Below, piece after piece: positions 39,742-51,232 of a stretch of 64,000 nt of DNA. The DNA is taken from positions 558,001-622,000 of the forward strand of contig NZ_BSFL01000001.1 of NCBI RefSeq assembly GCF_027922325.1, written 5' to 3'. The notes beneath the pieces were generated by a model. The model saw nothing but the letters and a program-made list of their open reading frames with translations. It was not told where the DNA came from and made no database searches. The stretch is from Methylopila turkensis. GTDB taxonomy: Bacteria; Pseudomonadota; Alphaproteobacteria; Rhizobiales; Methylopilaceae. A program made the translations under genes and the position numbers. Position 1 is the first letter of the stretch, and every line of letters begins with the position of its first letter.

Positions 39742-40603
39742 CCGAGGAGCTGCCGGCCCTCCCCGACGACGTGCTGCTGCGCGTGGAGCACCTGACCATG
39801 CGCTTCGGCGGCCTCACCGCCGTGAACGACGTCTCCTTCGACGTCCGCCGGGGCGAGATCACCGCTCTGATCGGCCCGAACGGCGCCGGCAAGACCACGG
39901 TGTTCAACTGCATCACCGGCTTCTACAAGCCGACCGCCGGCCGGCTCCCGCTGAAGAGCCATGAGGGCGTGCTGCTGCTGGAGCGGCTGCGCGACCACCA
40001 GATTTCGCGCAAGGCCAACGTCGCGCGCACCTTCCAGAACATCCGCCTGTTCGGCGGCATGACCGCGCTCGAGAATCTGCTCGTCGCCCAGCACGAGCCG
40101 CTGATGAAGGCGTCGGGCCTCACCGTGCTCGGCGTGCTCGGGATCGGCGGGTTCAACAGGGCGGAGCGCCAGGCGATCGAGAAGGCCAAGGTCTGGCTCG
40201 AGCGCATCGGCCTGATCGACCGCGCCGACGACCCCGCGGCCGACCTGCCCTACGGCGACCAGCGCCGGCTCGAGATCGCGCGCGCCATGTGCACCAACCC
40301 GGTGCTGCTGTGCCTCGACGAGCCCGCCGCCGGCCTCAACCCGCGCGAGTCGCTGGAGCTCAACGCGCTGCTGCGCTCGATCCGCGACGACGACGGCGCC
40401 GCGGTGCTGCTGATCGAGCACGACATGAGCGTCGTCATGGAGATCTCCGACCACGTCGTCGTGCTCGACTACGGCAAGAAGATCTCCGACGGCTCCCCGA
40501 AGGCGGTGCGCGACGACCCGAAGGTGATCGCCGCCTATCTCGGCGTCGAGGATGAGGAGGTCGCCGACGTCGAGCGCGAGGTCGAGGGCGCGGAGGCCGC
40601 GCG

Positions 40604-40607
<4 letters not shown>
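39738..40607 (+). CDS. livG: Branched-chain amino acid ABC transporter ATPase LivG
   Basis: A 289-aa ATP-binding subunit with Walker [10 protein letters not shown], the family Q-loop region [19 protein letters not shown], signature [14 protein letters not shown] in place of LSGGQ, and Walker [14 protein letters not shown]. The start shares ATGA with the livM stop. The C-terminal tail is acidic ([14 protein letters not shown]) and longer than in E. coli LivG. Confidence 0.95.
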
Positions 40608-41328
<721 letters not shown>

Positions 41329-41329
<1 letters not shown>

Positions 41330-41670
41330 TGGGGCTGATCTGGGAGATCTCGCTTCCCGAATTCCTGTTCGTCACCGTCATCCTCGGCGGCGGCGCCGCG
41401 TGGCTCGCCGGCCGCGCCATCGCGGGCGCGTGGGAGCCGGCGTGGAAGGCGGCGGTCTGGATGGTTCCGCTCGCCTGCGCCGTGCGCTTCATCCATTTCG
41501 CGCTGTTCAGCGGCAGCCTGCTGACCCTGCACTTTCTGCTCGTCGATCTCGCGATCCTCGTCGGGCTCGCGCTCCTCGGCCATCGCGTCACGACGGCGCG
41601 CAAGATGGTCCGGCAATATCCGTGGCTCTACGAGCCAAGCGGGCCGCTGTCGTGGCGCCCGCGGCGATGA
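41329..41670 (+). CDS. Small membrane protein coupled to livF
   Basis: A 113-aa protein with three to four hydrophobic helices (FLFVTVILGGGAAWLAG, AVWMVPLACAVRFIHFALF, LLVDLAILVGLALLG) and a hydrophilic tail with MVRQYPWLYEPSG. Its ATG overlaps the livF stop (TGATG). I believe it belongs to a family found beside branched-chain amino acid transporters in Hyphomicrobiales (DUF6867), which suggests an accessory role in that transporter. No activity is known. Confidence 0.75.
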
Positions 41671-41726
41671 TCTCTGGCCGCCCCGACCCGCGTGACAGAC
41701 GCGGCGCGGCGCGGCACATTGGACCA

Positions 41727-41749
41727 AAGGCGAACGGAAGAGTCGCCTT
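41727..41749 (+). other. Small hairpin in the livK leader
   Basis: AAGGCGA and TCGCCTT form a 7-bp stem with a 9-nt loop 43 bases before the livK ATG. There is no T-tract; it may mark an RNA processing point that lets livK be expressed above the permease genes. Confidence 0.35.
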
Positions 41750-41791
41750 CGCGGAACAGCTTCGGGCATGCGACAGCAAGGGATTCCATCG

Positions 41792-42898
41792 ATGAAGAAA
41801 CATCTCGCGGCCGGCCTCGGGCTCGGCCTTGCGCTCGTCCTTTCGGCGCCCGCCTACGCCGACATCGTCATCGGCGTCGCGGGCCCGATGACCGGCGAGA
41901 ACGCCGTGTTCGGGGCCCAGCTCAAGAACGGCGCCGAGCAGGCGGTGGCCGACATCAACGCCGCCGGCGGCGTCAACGGCGAGAAGCTGGTGCTGAAGGT
42001 CGGCGACGACGCCTGCGATCCGAAGCAGGCCGTCAACGTCGCGAACCAGCTCGTCAGCCAGGGCGTGAAGTTCGTGGTCGGGCACTACTGCTCGGGCTCG
42101 TCGATCCCGGCCTCCGCGGTCTACGCCGAGGAAGAGGTGATCCAGGTCTCGCCGGCCTCCACCAACCCGACCTACACCGACAAGCGCCCCGGCCCGACGA
42201 TCTACCGCGTCTGCGGCCGCGACGACCAGCAGGGCGGCATCGCCGGCAAGTACATCCTCGAGAAGTACGCCGGCAAGAAGGTCGCGGTCGTCCACGACAA
42301 GTCGTCCTACGGCAAGGGCCTCGCCGACGAGACGCTGAAGACGTTCCAGGCCGGCGGCGGCAAGGAGACCCTCTACGAGGCGATCACCGCGGGCGAGAAG
42401 GACTATTCGGCGCTGGTGTCGAAGCTCAAGCAGGCCAACGTCGACGTCGTCTACTTCGGCGGATACTACCAGCAGGCCGGCCTGATCGTGCGCCAGATGC
42501 GCGACCAGGGCCTGAAGGCGGTGCTGATGGGCGGCGACGCGCTGCAGTCGAACGAGTTCCTCGGCATCACCGGCAAGGGCGGCGAAGGCACGCTCTTCAC
42601 CTTCCCGCCGGACCAGACCAAGCTCGCGAGCGCGGCCGAGGTGGTGAAGAAGTTCAAGGAGAAGAAGATCTCGCCGGAGGGCTTCACGCTCTACAGCTAC
42701 GCCGCCGTGCAGATCTTCGCCAAGGCCGCCACCGACGCCAAATCGACCGAGGCCGACGCCGTCACCGCCGAGATGAACAAGCAGGCCTTCCCGACGGTGG
42801 CCGGCGAGATCAAGTTCGACGACAAGGGCGACCCGACCGTCGCCGGCTTCACGTTCTACGAGTTCAAGGACGGCGGCTACAGCCAGCTCGGCATGTAA
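41792..42898 (+). CDS. livK: Branched-chain amino acid ABC transporter substrate-binding protein LivK
   Basis: A periplasmic binding protein that captures Leu, Ile, Val or related amino acids. The 368-aa product has a signal peptide cut after SAPAYA (residue 23) and the LivJ/K landmarks IGVAGPMTGENAVFG, INAAGGVNGEKL, a Cys pair (DDACDPKQ and GHYCSGSS) that forms the family disulfide, and YFGGYYQQAGLIVRQMRDQG. A strong terminator follows. Confidence 0.95.
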   Translation: MKKHLAAGLGLGLALVLSAPAYADIVIGVAGPMTGENAVFGAQLKNGAEQAVADINAAGGVNGEKLVLKVGDDACDPKQAVNVANQLVSQGVKFVVGHYCSGSSIPASAVYAEEEVIQVSPASTNPTYTDKRPGPTIYRVCGRDDQQGGIAGKYILEKYAGKKVAVVHDKSSYGKGLADETLKTFQAGGGKETLYEAITAGEKDYSALVSKLKQANVDVVYFGGYYQQAGLIVRQMRDQGLKAVLMGGDALQSNEFLGITGKGGEGTLFTFPPDQTKLASAAEVVKKFKEKKISPEGFTLYSYAAVQIFAKAATDAKSTEADAVTAEMNKQAFPTVAGEIKFDDKGDPTVAGFTFYEFKDGGYSQLGM

Positions 42899-42923
42899 GC
42901 TCCGGCGTTCCGACAACGATCGA

Positions 42924-42960
42924 GCCCGTCCCGGCGATCCCGGGGCGGGCTTTTTTTTTT
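42924..42960 (+). terminator. Strong rho-independent terminator of the liv operon
   Basis: GCCCGTCCCGG pairs with CCGGGGCGGGC (11 bp, one G-U wobble, 5-nt loop), followed by ten T. It ends 4 bp before the 3' end of the convergent ccdA gene. Confidence 0.95.
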
Positions 42961-42964
42961 CGCC

Positions 42965-43699
42965 TCACCCCAGAGTCGCGAGCCCCGGAAAGGTCTCCAG
43001 CAGCCAGAACGAGGCGGTGGCGGTGAAGCCGGTCAGGAAGGCGATCCCGGTCAGCACGAGCAGCCCGCCCATCACCTTCTCCACCGTGCCGAGATGGGCG
43101 CGGAAGCGCTTCAGAAAGCCGACGAAGGGCTTCATCGCCAGCGCCGCGATGAGAAATGGCACGCCGAGGCCCGCCGCGTAGACCGCGAGCAGCCCGGCGC
43201 CATGGGCGACCGTCGCCTCCGAGGCCGCGACCGCGAGCACCGCCGCGAGCACCGGCCCGATGCACGGCGTCCAGCCGAAGGCGAAGGCGAGCCCCATGAC
43301 ATAGGCGCCCCACGGCCCGACCGGCTTCTCGACCTGCAGGCGCGTGTCCCGCATCAGGAAGGGGATGCGGAACAGGCCGAGGAAGTGCAGCCCCATGACG
43401 ATGATCGCGACGCCCGCCACGGTGGCGAGCAGCGGCGCGTTGCGCAGCAGGAGCTGGCCCATCACCGAGGCGGTGGCGCCGAGCGCCACGAACACGGTGG
43501 CGAAGCCCGCCACGAACAGCGCGGCGGCGCCCAGCGTGCGCGCGGTCACCGCCCGCGGCGCGTCCTCCGCCGTCAGCTTGTCGAGCGTGGTGCCGGCGAG
43601 GAAGCAGAGATAGGGCGGCACCAGCGGCAGCACGCAGGGGCTGAGGAAGCTGATCGCGCCGGCCGCGAACACGGCGGGAAGGGTGACGTCCGAGATCAT
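42965..43699 (-). CDS. ccdA: Cytochrome c biogenesis protein CcdA
   Basis: CcdA passes electrons from cytoplasmic thioredoxin across the membrane to periplasmic thiol reductases needed for haem ligation. The 244-aa, six-helix protein has the two reactive Cys in the paired motifs SPCVLPLVPPYLCFLAG (helix 1) and AFGWTPCIGPVLAA (helix 4), typical of the short CcdA form without DsbD periplasmic domains. No partner CcmG/ResA is adjacent. Confidence 0.93.
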   Translation of the reverse strand: MISDVTLPAVFAAGAISFLSPCVLPLVPPYLCFLAGTTLDKLTAEDAPRAVTARTLGAAALFVAGFATVFVALGATASVMGQLLLRNAPLLATVAGVAIIVMGLHFLGLFRIPFLMRDTRLQVEKPVGPWGAYVMGLAFAFGWTPCIGPVLAAVLAVAASEATVAHGAGLLAVYAAGLGVPFLIAALAMKPFVGFLKRFRAHLGTVEKVMGGLLVLTGIAFLTGFTATASFWLLETFPGLATLG

Positions 43700-43884
43700 G
43701 CCATGCTCCGGAGGCCGCGACGGGCGGCCGTGAGGCGGACTGCCGTAGCGCGGCGCGCGGCGAAACGAAAGCCGGCGCGCCGACGCGCCGTCGAACGTGA
43801 AGCTCGCGGCGCCGCGCCGCCTTGCGACGCAGCGCGGCCCTCTCCTACCATCGCGCTTCGCCCCCTGCAGGATCGGAGGCCGAC

Positions 43885-45477
43885 ATAAGAGCCCTGCGCG
43901 CGCTGCGGCGACTTCTCGCCGGCCTCGTCGTCGCCATGGCGCTCGGCATGCCGGCGCAGGCGCTCACCGTCTACGACCGCGGCAACGCCGGCGAGCCGGA
44001 AACGCTCGATCCGCACCTCGTCTCGACCGTGCAGGAGGCGAACCTGATGCGCGACCTGTTCGAAGGCCTCACCGCCCACGACGCCCGCGCGGAGGTGACG
44101 CCCGGCGCGGCGGAGCGCTGGGAGGCCTCCGACGACGGTCGCACATGGACCTTCATGCTGCGGCCGGACGCGCGCTGGTCGAACGGCGATCCGGTGACGG
44201 CGGAGGACTTCGTCTATTCGCTCCGCCGCATCCTCGATCCGGCCTTCGCGGCGAAATACGCCAACCTGCTCTACCCGATCCTCAACGCCGAGAAGGTCAA
44301 CAAAGGCGAGGCGCCGAAGGAGGCGCTTGGCATCGCGGCGCGCGACGCGCGCACGCTGGAGATCCGGCTCGAACGGCCGACGCCCTACTTCCTCGAGCTG
44401 CTGACCCACCAAACGACCTACCCCGTGCACCGCGCGAGCATCGAGCGCTTCGGCCGCGACTGGGTGAAGCCCGGCCGCATGGTGACGAACGGCGCCTATC
44501 GGCTCGCCGAGAACCTGCCGAACGACCACATCCGGCTGGAGAAGAACCCGTTCTTCCACGCCGCCTCCGAGGTCGCGATCGACGTGGTCAACTACGTGCC
44601 GCTGGAGGACCGAGGCGCGGCGCTCCGGCGCTTCCAGACGTCTGAGATCCAGTCCTACGACGACGTGCCGGCGGAGCAGATCGCCTTCATCCGCCGCACC
44701 CTCGGCGACCAGCTCCGCATCGCGCCCTATGTCGGCGTCTACTATTACGCCGTGAACGTACGGAAGGCGCCCTTCGCCGATCCGCGCGTCCGCCGCGCGC
44801 TCTCCATGGCGCTCGACCGAGAATTCATCGCCGAGAAGGTCTGGGCCGGCACCATGCTGCCGGCCTATGGCTGGGTGCCGCCGGGCTTCGACGGCTACGC
44901 CCCTGTCGAGGCGTCGTGGCGGGCGATGTCCCAGCTTGAGCGGGAGGACGCCGCGCTCGCGCTGCTGAAGGAGGCCGGCTTCGATCCCGACGGACAGCGG
45001 CTCGAGGTCGAGATCCGCTACAATTCGGGCGAGAACCACCAGAACACCGCGACCGCGATCGCGGACATGTGGAAGGCGATCGGGGTGGATGCGCGGCTGA
45101 TCAACGCCGACGGCAAGACCCACTACGCCCACCTCCAGAACCGCGGCGACTTCGACGTCGCCCGCGCCGCCTGGATCGCCGACTACCGCGACCCGCAGAA
45201 CTTCCTCTTCCTCGGCCTCAGCGACAATGTCGGCTTCAACTATCCCGGCTGGAACAGCCCGCCCTACGACGCGCTGGTGAAGGCCTCCGACGACATGGCC
45301 GACCCGGCCGAGCGCCTCGCGACGCTCCGGAAGGCGGAGGCGATCCTGGTCGACGAGCAGCCCATGATCCCGATCCTGTTCTACGCCTCCAAGGCGCTGG
45401 TCTCGCACCGGCTGAAGGGTTGGGAGGACAACGTCATGGACATTCATCCCACGCGCTATCTAAGGCTGGAGCCGTGA
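43885..45477 (+). CDS. Peptide/oligopeptide ABC transporter substrate-binding protein (OppA family)
   Basis: A 530-aa periplasmic binding protein of the SBP_bac_5 family. Conserved parts: EPETLDPHLVSTVQEANLMR, WTFMLRPDARWSNGDPVTAE, GAYRLAENLPNDHIRLEKNP and AAWIADYRDPQNFLFL. The best-placed start is ATA at 43885: GGAGG lies five bases upstream, and reading it as the initiator gives a perfect signal peptide (RALRALRRLLAGLVVAMALG, cut after PAQA). An upstream TTG at 43822 has no ribosome site and adds a non-signal extension. It opens an oppABC-like operon. Confidence 0.85.
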   Translation: MRALRALRRLLAGLVVAMALGMPAQALTVYDRGNAGEPETLDPHLVSTVQEANLMRDLFEGLTAHDARAEVTPGAAERWEASDDGRTWTFMLRPDARWSNGDPVTAEDFVYSLRRILDPAFAAKYANLLYPILNAEKVNKGEAPKEALGIAARDARTLEIRLERPTPYFLELLTHQTTYPVHRASIERFGRDWVKPGRMVTNGAYRLAENLPNDHIRLEKNPFFHAASEVAIDVVNYVPLEDRGAALRRFQTSEIQSYDDVPAEQIAFIRRTLGDQLRIAPYVGVYYYAVNVRKAPFADPRVRRALSMALDREFIAEKVWAGTMLPAYGWVPPGFDGYAPVEASWRAMSQLEREDAALALLKEAGFDPDGQRLEVEIRYNSGENHQNTATAIADMWKAIGVDARLINADGKTHYAHLQNRGDFDVARAAWIADYRDPQNFLFLGLSDNVGFNYPGWNSPPYDALVKASDDMADPAERLATLRKAEAILVDEQPMIPILFYASKALVSHRLKGWEDNVMDIHPTRYLRLEP

Positions 45478-45523
45478 GGATTCCGCCTACTCCGGGACGT
45501 CGTTTCCGTCTGCGGCGCGCGCG

Positions 45524-46444
45524 ATGATCGCCTTCGTCCTCCGCCGCCTGCTCTGGGCGATCCCGACGCTGTTCGCGGTGGTGACGCTGTCCTTCCTGCT
45601 GATGCGGTTCACGCCCGGCGGGCCGTTCAACGCCGATCAGGCGCTCGCGCCCGCGGTGCTCGAAAACCTCAAGCGCGCCTACCGGCTCGACCAGCCGCTG
45701 ATCGTCCAGTACGGCGACTATCTCGCGCGGCTTCTCCAGGGCGACCTCGGCCCGAGCTACAGCTACCGCGACTTCACCGTCACCGAGCTGTTCGCCCGCG
45801 CCCTGCCCTATTCGCTCCAGATCGGCGGCGCGGCGCTCATTCTGGCGCTCGTCCTGGGCGTCGGGCTCGGCGCGCTCGCGGCGAAGCGCCAGGGCTCCGC
45901 GCTCGACGCGGCCGTGACCACGCTCTCGGGCCTCGGCCTCACCGTGCCGAGCTTCGTCATCGCGCCGCTGCTGTCGCTGGCGTTCGCGGTCTGGCTCGGC
46001 TGGCTGCCGGCGGCCGGCTGGGGACAGGGCGCGCTTAGCCACAAGGTCCTGCCCGTGGTCGCCCTCGCCCTGCCGCAGATCGCGGCCTTCGCGCGGCTGA
46101 CGCGGGCCGCGACCATCGAGGCGCTGAAGGCCGACCACATCCGCACCGCGCGCGCCTACGGCCTGCCGGAATGGCGGGTGACGGCCCACGCCCTGCGCGC
46201 GGCGGGCGGCCCGGCGCTGTCCTATCTCGGTCCGGCGGCGGCGGCGCTGCTCACGGGATCCGTCGTCGTGGAGACCATCTTCGGCATCCCCGGCGTCGGG
46301 CGCTACTTCGTGCTGGGCGCGCTCAACCGCGACTACGCGCTGGTGATGGGCACGGTGGTGCTGGTCGGCGTCTTCGTCGTCCTGTTCAACCTGCTCGTCG
46401 ACCTCGCCTACGCCGTGCTCGACCCGCGGATCCGGCATGACTGA
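45524..46444 (+). CDS. Peptide ABC transporter permease (OppB/DppB family)
   Basis: A 306-aa inner-membrane permease with six helices. It begins with the family N-terminus FVLRRLLWAIPTLFAVVTLS, and has GDLGPSYSYRDFTVTELF and the ATPase-coupling loop RLTRAATIEALKADHIRTAR. It lies 46 bp after the binding-protein gene. Confidence 0.93.
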   Translation: MIAFVLRRLLWAIPTLFAVVTLSFLLMRFTPGGPFNADQALAPAVLENLKRAYRLDQPLIVQYGDYLARLLQGDLGPSYSYRDFTVTELFARALPYSLQIGGAALILALVLGVGLGALAAKRQGSALDAAVTTLSGLGLTVPSFVIAPLLSLAFAVWLGWLPAAGWGQGALSHKVLPVVALALPQIAAFARLTRAATIEALKADHIRTARAYGLPEWRVTAHALRAAGGPALSYLGPAAAALLTGSVVVETIFGIPGVGRYFVLGALNRDYALVMGTVVLVGVFVVLFNLLVDLAYAVLDPRIRHD

Positions 46445-47555
46445 CGCCGTGCTCGCTCCTGCGCCCGCGCGGGGCGGGCTCACGCGTCGCGCGCTCGGGC
46501 GCCTGAAGCGCGATCCGGTCGGCCTCGCGGCGCTCGGCCTGCTGGCCGCGATCGCCCTCGTCTGTCTCGCCGGGCCATGGTTCTCGCCGCACGCGTACGA
46601 CCGCGTCTACCGCTCCTACGTGCTGGTTCCGCCGAGCCTGCAGCCCTATCCCGAGCCGGCGACGCTGGAGGGCGCGCTGCGCTCGGCGCTGGCGCGCGGC
46701 CGCGTGGAGCTGACGCGGCTGACGATCGACGGCGACCGCTTCCGCGCCGATATCGCGGGCGCCGAGCCGATCGACCCACGGGTGCTGCGCTACGTCGAGC
46801 GCGCCGACGAGTTCCGCGACGCGCGGCTCGCGGAGACGCGCGACGGCGGGCGGAGCGCGGTGATCGAGGGCCACGTGAACCGCGTCCGCTTCCTGATGGG
46901 AACCGACGCCAACGGGCGCGACCTGCTGGCGCGCATCCTCGCAGGCGGCCGCGTCTCGCTCGCGGTCGGGCTGCTCGCCACGCTGACGAGCCTCGTCATC
47001 GGCGTCGCCTGGGGCGCGGTCGCGGGCTTCGTCGGCGGCCGGACCGACGACGTGATGATGCGGATCGTGGACGTGCTCTACGCCCTTCCCTTCGTGTTCC
47101 TCGTCATCCTGCTGGTGGTGACCTTCGGACGGAACTTCGCGCTGCTGTTCCTCGCGATCGGGGCGATCGAGTGGCTCGACATGGCCCGCATCGTCCGCGG
47201 CGAGACGCTGCGGCTGAAGCGGCGGGAGTTCGTGCAGGCCGCCCGCGCGCTGGGCGTCTCGGAACGCCGCATCCTGCTGCGCCACATCCTGCCGAACATG
47301 GTCGGGACGGTCGTGGTGTTCGCCACGCTGACGGCGCCCAAGGTGATCCTGCTCGAAAGCTTCCTGTCGTTCCTTGGGCTCGGCGTGCAGGCGCCGCTGA
47401 CGAGCTGGGGCGCGCTGATCGCGCAGGGCGCCGGCAGCCTGCAGGGCGCGCCGCACTTGCTGCTGTTTCCCGCCGCCTTCTTCGTGGCGACGCTCTCCGC
47501 GCTCAACGTGCTCGGCGACCGCCTGCGCGACGCCTTCGATCCCCGGGAGAGGTGA
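46437..47555 (+). CDS. Peptide ABC transporter permease (OppC/DppC family)
   Basis: A 372-aa second permease, overlapping the first by 8 bp. The N-terminal OppC-N segment (RLKRDPVGLAALGLLAAIAL) precedes a periplasmic insert of about 100 residues, as in OppC of E. coli. The core has HVNRVRFLMGTDANGRDLL and ARIVRGETLRLKRREFVQAA. No ATPase (OppD/OppF) follows; the next gene is ettA, so ATPases must come from another locus. Confidence 0.92.
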   Translation: MTDAVLAPAPARGGLTRRALGRLKRDPVGLAALGLLAAIALVCLAGPWFSPHAYDRVYRSYVLVPPSLQPYPEPATLEGALRSALARGRVELTRLTIDGDRFRADIAGAEPIDPRVLRYVERADEFRDARLAETRDGGRSAVIEGHVNRVRFLMGTDANGRDLLARILAGGRVSLAVGLLATLTSLVIGVAWGAVAGFVGGRTDDVMMRIVDVLYALPFVFLVILLVVTFGRNFALLFLAIGAIEWLDMARIVRGETLRLKRREFVQAARALGVSERRILLRHILPNMVGTVVVFATLTAPKVILLESFLSFLGLGVQAPLTSWGALIAQGAGSLQGAPHLLLFPAAFFVATLSALNVLGDRLRDAFDPRER

Positions 47556-47663
47556 GGCCCCCCTTCCGCGCCGGAGAGCGCCGCGCTAAAAGGCCGCCAA
47601 CCCACGACATCCCCGCGCCGGCCGCGCCGCCGCGCGCGCCTTCCACGCGAGCTCGAAAGCCCC

Positions 47664-49316
<1,653 letters not shown>

Positions 49317-49317
49317 G

Positions 49318-49680
49318 ATGGGCGTAAACCCGATGGCGAACGCGATGATGGTGATCTATCCCTATCGCGATCGCGACATGTGGGTGTTTGACGACGAGGC
49401 GACGGGGCTCGTGAAGGAGCCCTTCGTCTTCGGCGTGCCGGAGATGATCGACGCCGCCACGGCGACAATTCCCGATGCGGCTCAAGGCTTTCGGCTCATC
49501 TTCTCCGCCAAACCGTTTCCAGGTTATCAGCACGAGCTGCTGTGGGTGCGAGAGGAGTACGAAGGCAACTGGTACCGTTGGAGATCGACCGGGCAGGAAG
49601 GCTGGCTCTGCCCGGCCTTGTTCAAGTATTTCGACGCCGCGCCCGCCGCGATCTACTGCCGGATGGAGCCGTCCTCCTGA
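49318..49680 (+). CDS. Conserved hypothetical protein (DUF6717-like)
   Basis: A 120-aa protein with a start 1 bp after the ettA stop. It has aromatic-rich segments [30 protein letters not shown] and [21 protein letters not shown] recall this pattern as a small family of unknown function (possibly DUF6717); that assignment is from memory. Proximity suggests co-transcription with ettA. Confidence 0.75.
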   Translation: MGVNPMANAMMVIYPYRDRDMWVFDDEATGLVKEPFVFGVPEMIDAATATIPDAAQGFRLIFSAKPFPGYQHELLWVREEYEGNWYRWRSTGQEGWLCPALFKYFDAAPAAIYCRMEPSS

Positions 49681-49696
49681 GGGAGGCGGAAGTCAT

Positions 49697-50485
49697 ATGA
49701 CGTTGAAGGAAGACTGGTCCGCCGCGCGCTATCTGCGCTTTGCGGATGAGCGCACCCGGCCTGCGGCGGAGCTGCTGGCGCGCGTTCCGCTCGCCGCGGC
49801 CCGGCGCGTGGTCGACCTCGGCTGCGGTCCCGGAAACTCCACCGAGCTGCTCGCGCGCCGCTTTCCCGACGCGGAGGCGATCGGCGTCGACTCCTCGTCC
49901 GACATGCTGGCGGCGGCCCGCGCGCGCCTGCCCTCCGCCCGCTTCGTCGAAGCCGACATCGCCCATTGGACGCCGGACGAGGCGGAACGGCCGGACGTGA
50001 TCTTCGCCAACGCCGCGCTGCAGTGGCTGCCGGACCACGAGACGCTGTTTCCGCGCCTGCTCCGCGCCCTGGCGCCCGGCGGCGTCCTCGCCGTGCAGAT
50101 GCCGGACAACCTGCAGGAGCCGTCCCACGTCGCCATGCGCGAGACCGCGCTCGACGGCCGGTGGCGGGACAGGCTGAGCGCCGCCACGGCGTCGCGCGCG
50201 GTCCTTCTGCCCCTGGAGCGCTACTACGACCTGCTGACCGGCGCGGGCGCGACGGCGGACGTCTGGCGCACCACCTTCGCCCATCCGCTCGACGGGCTGG
50301 CGGCGATCGTCGACTGGCTGCGCGCGACCGGGCTCCGGCCGTTCGTCGCGCCGCTCGACGCCGCCGAGCGGGCCGCCTTCGAAGCCGACTACCAGCGGCG
50401 CCTCGCCTCGTTCTACACGCCCCGCGCCGACGGCAAGGTCCTGCTGCGCTTTCCGCGTCTGTTCATGGTGGCGAAAGCCCGTTGA
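49697..50485 (+). CDS. tam: Trans-aconitate 2-methyltransferase
   Basis: A SAM-dependent enzyme that methylates trans-aconitate, a spontaneous inhibitor of aconitase. The 262-aa product has [20 protein letters not shown] at the N-terminus (a Tam hallmark), SAM motif [16 protein letters not shown], and the family stretches [14 protein letters not shown] and [17 protein letters not shown] precedes the ATG by 12 bases. Confidence 0.93.
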   Translation: MTLKEDWSAARYLRFADERTRPAAELLARVPLAAARRVVDLGCGPGNSTELLARRFPDAEAIGVDSSSDMLAAARARLPSARFVEADIAHWTPDEAERPDVIFANAALQWLPDHETLFPRLLRALAPGGVLAVQMPDNLQEPSHVAMRETALDGRWRDRLSAATASRAVLLPLERYYDLLTGAGATADVWRTTFAHPLDGLAAIVDWLRATGLRPFVAPLDAAERAAFEADYQRRLASFYTPRADGKVLLRFPRLFMVAKAR

Positions 50486-50561
50486 CCCCGCGCCGCCCTT
50501 CGCCGAGATCTTCCGCGACGCGATGCCGCCCGTCGCCGCCTGATGCCCTGAGAAGGCTCCG

Positions 50562-51158
50562 ATGACCACCGACCTGTTCGGCGAGATCGCCATCCATCCG
50601 GGCCGCCGTATCGCCGGGCGGCTCGTGGACGTGCTCGCCACGCCGAGCCCCGACACGTTCGAGACGGCCCCTGTCGCGCGCCTCGCGCTCGGCTTCGAGG
50701 GCGTTCCGGGCGACCGCCACGCCGGCTTCATCCGGCCAGCGGGGGGCCGGGAGCCCTGGTACGCGCGGGGAACGGAGATCCGGTCCGGCCGGCAGCTGTC
50801 GATCGTGTCCGTCGAGGATCTGGCGGAGGTCGCCGCGGCGATGGGGCTCACCGAGGTGGCGCCGGCCTGGATCGGCGCCAACATCGTGATCCGCGATGTC
50901 CCCCGCCTGTCCTTCCTGCCGGCCGGAACGCGCCTGTTCTTCGACGGCGGCGCGGTCGTGGTGGTCGAGGGCCAGAACGCGCCCTGCCGCTTCGCCGGCG
51001 CCGCGATCGCCCGGCGCACCGGCGCGGCGAGCGCCGAGCTGGGCTTTCGCGCCGTGGCCCGCAGGCTGCGCGGGGTGGTGGCGAGCGTCGAGCGACCGGG
51101 CGCGATCGAAGCCGGCGGCGCCGTCGCGGTGAAGATTCCGGAGCAGTGGATCTACTGA
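50562..51158 (+). CDS. MOSC domain-containing protein
   Basis: A 198-aa protein of the molybdenum cofactor sulfurase C-terminal family, which moves sulfur in molybdoenzyme or other pathways. The conserved Cys is in GQNAPCRFAGAAIARR. Also visible are GFEGVPGDRHAGFIRPA and RQLSIVSVEDLAEV. GAGAAGG precedes the ATG. Its partner is unknown; the molybdenum maturation genes 15 kb away are a loose functional link only. Confidence 0.85.
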   Translation: MTTDLFGEIAIHPGRRIAGRLVDVLATPSPDTFETAPVARLALGFEGVPGDRHAGFIRPAGGREPWYARGTEIRSGRQLSIVSVEDLAEVAAAMGLTEVAPAWIGANIVIRDVPRLSFLPAGTRLFFDGGAVVVVEGQNAPCRFAGAAIARRTGAASAELGFRAVARRLRGVVASVERPGAIEAGGAVAVKIPEQWIY

Positions 51159-51216
51159 GCCAAGTGCGGAGGGCCCCGCGCCTGAAAAGGCGCATTGCAT
51201 CGGCGGCCAGACCGAT

Positions 51217-51232
51217 ATAAAGACATCTTTAT
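51217..51232. promoter_or_regulatory. Predicted SahR-type operator over the ArsR start codon
   Basis: ATAAAGA-CA-TCTTTAT is a perfect 7-bp inverted repeat with a 2-base centre, and its last two bases are the first two of the gene's ATG. The pattern closely resembles the operator I recall for the methionine-cycle regulator SahR. Binding here would block transcription or a leaderless start. Confidence 0.65.

Noticed and set aside
42924..42960. Bidirectional terminator for liv and ccdA
   Set aside because: The T-run serves only the plus strand; on the minus strand there is no T-tract after the stem.
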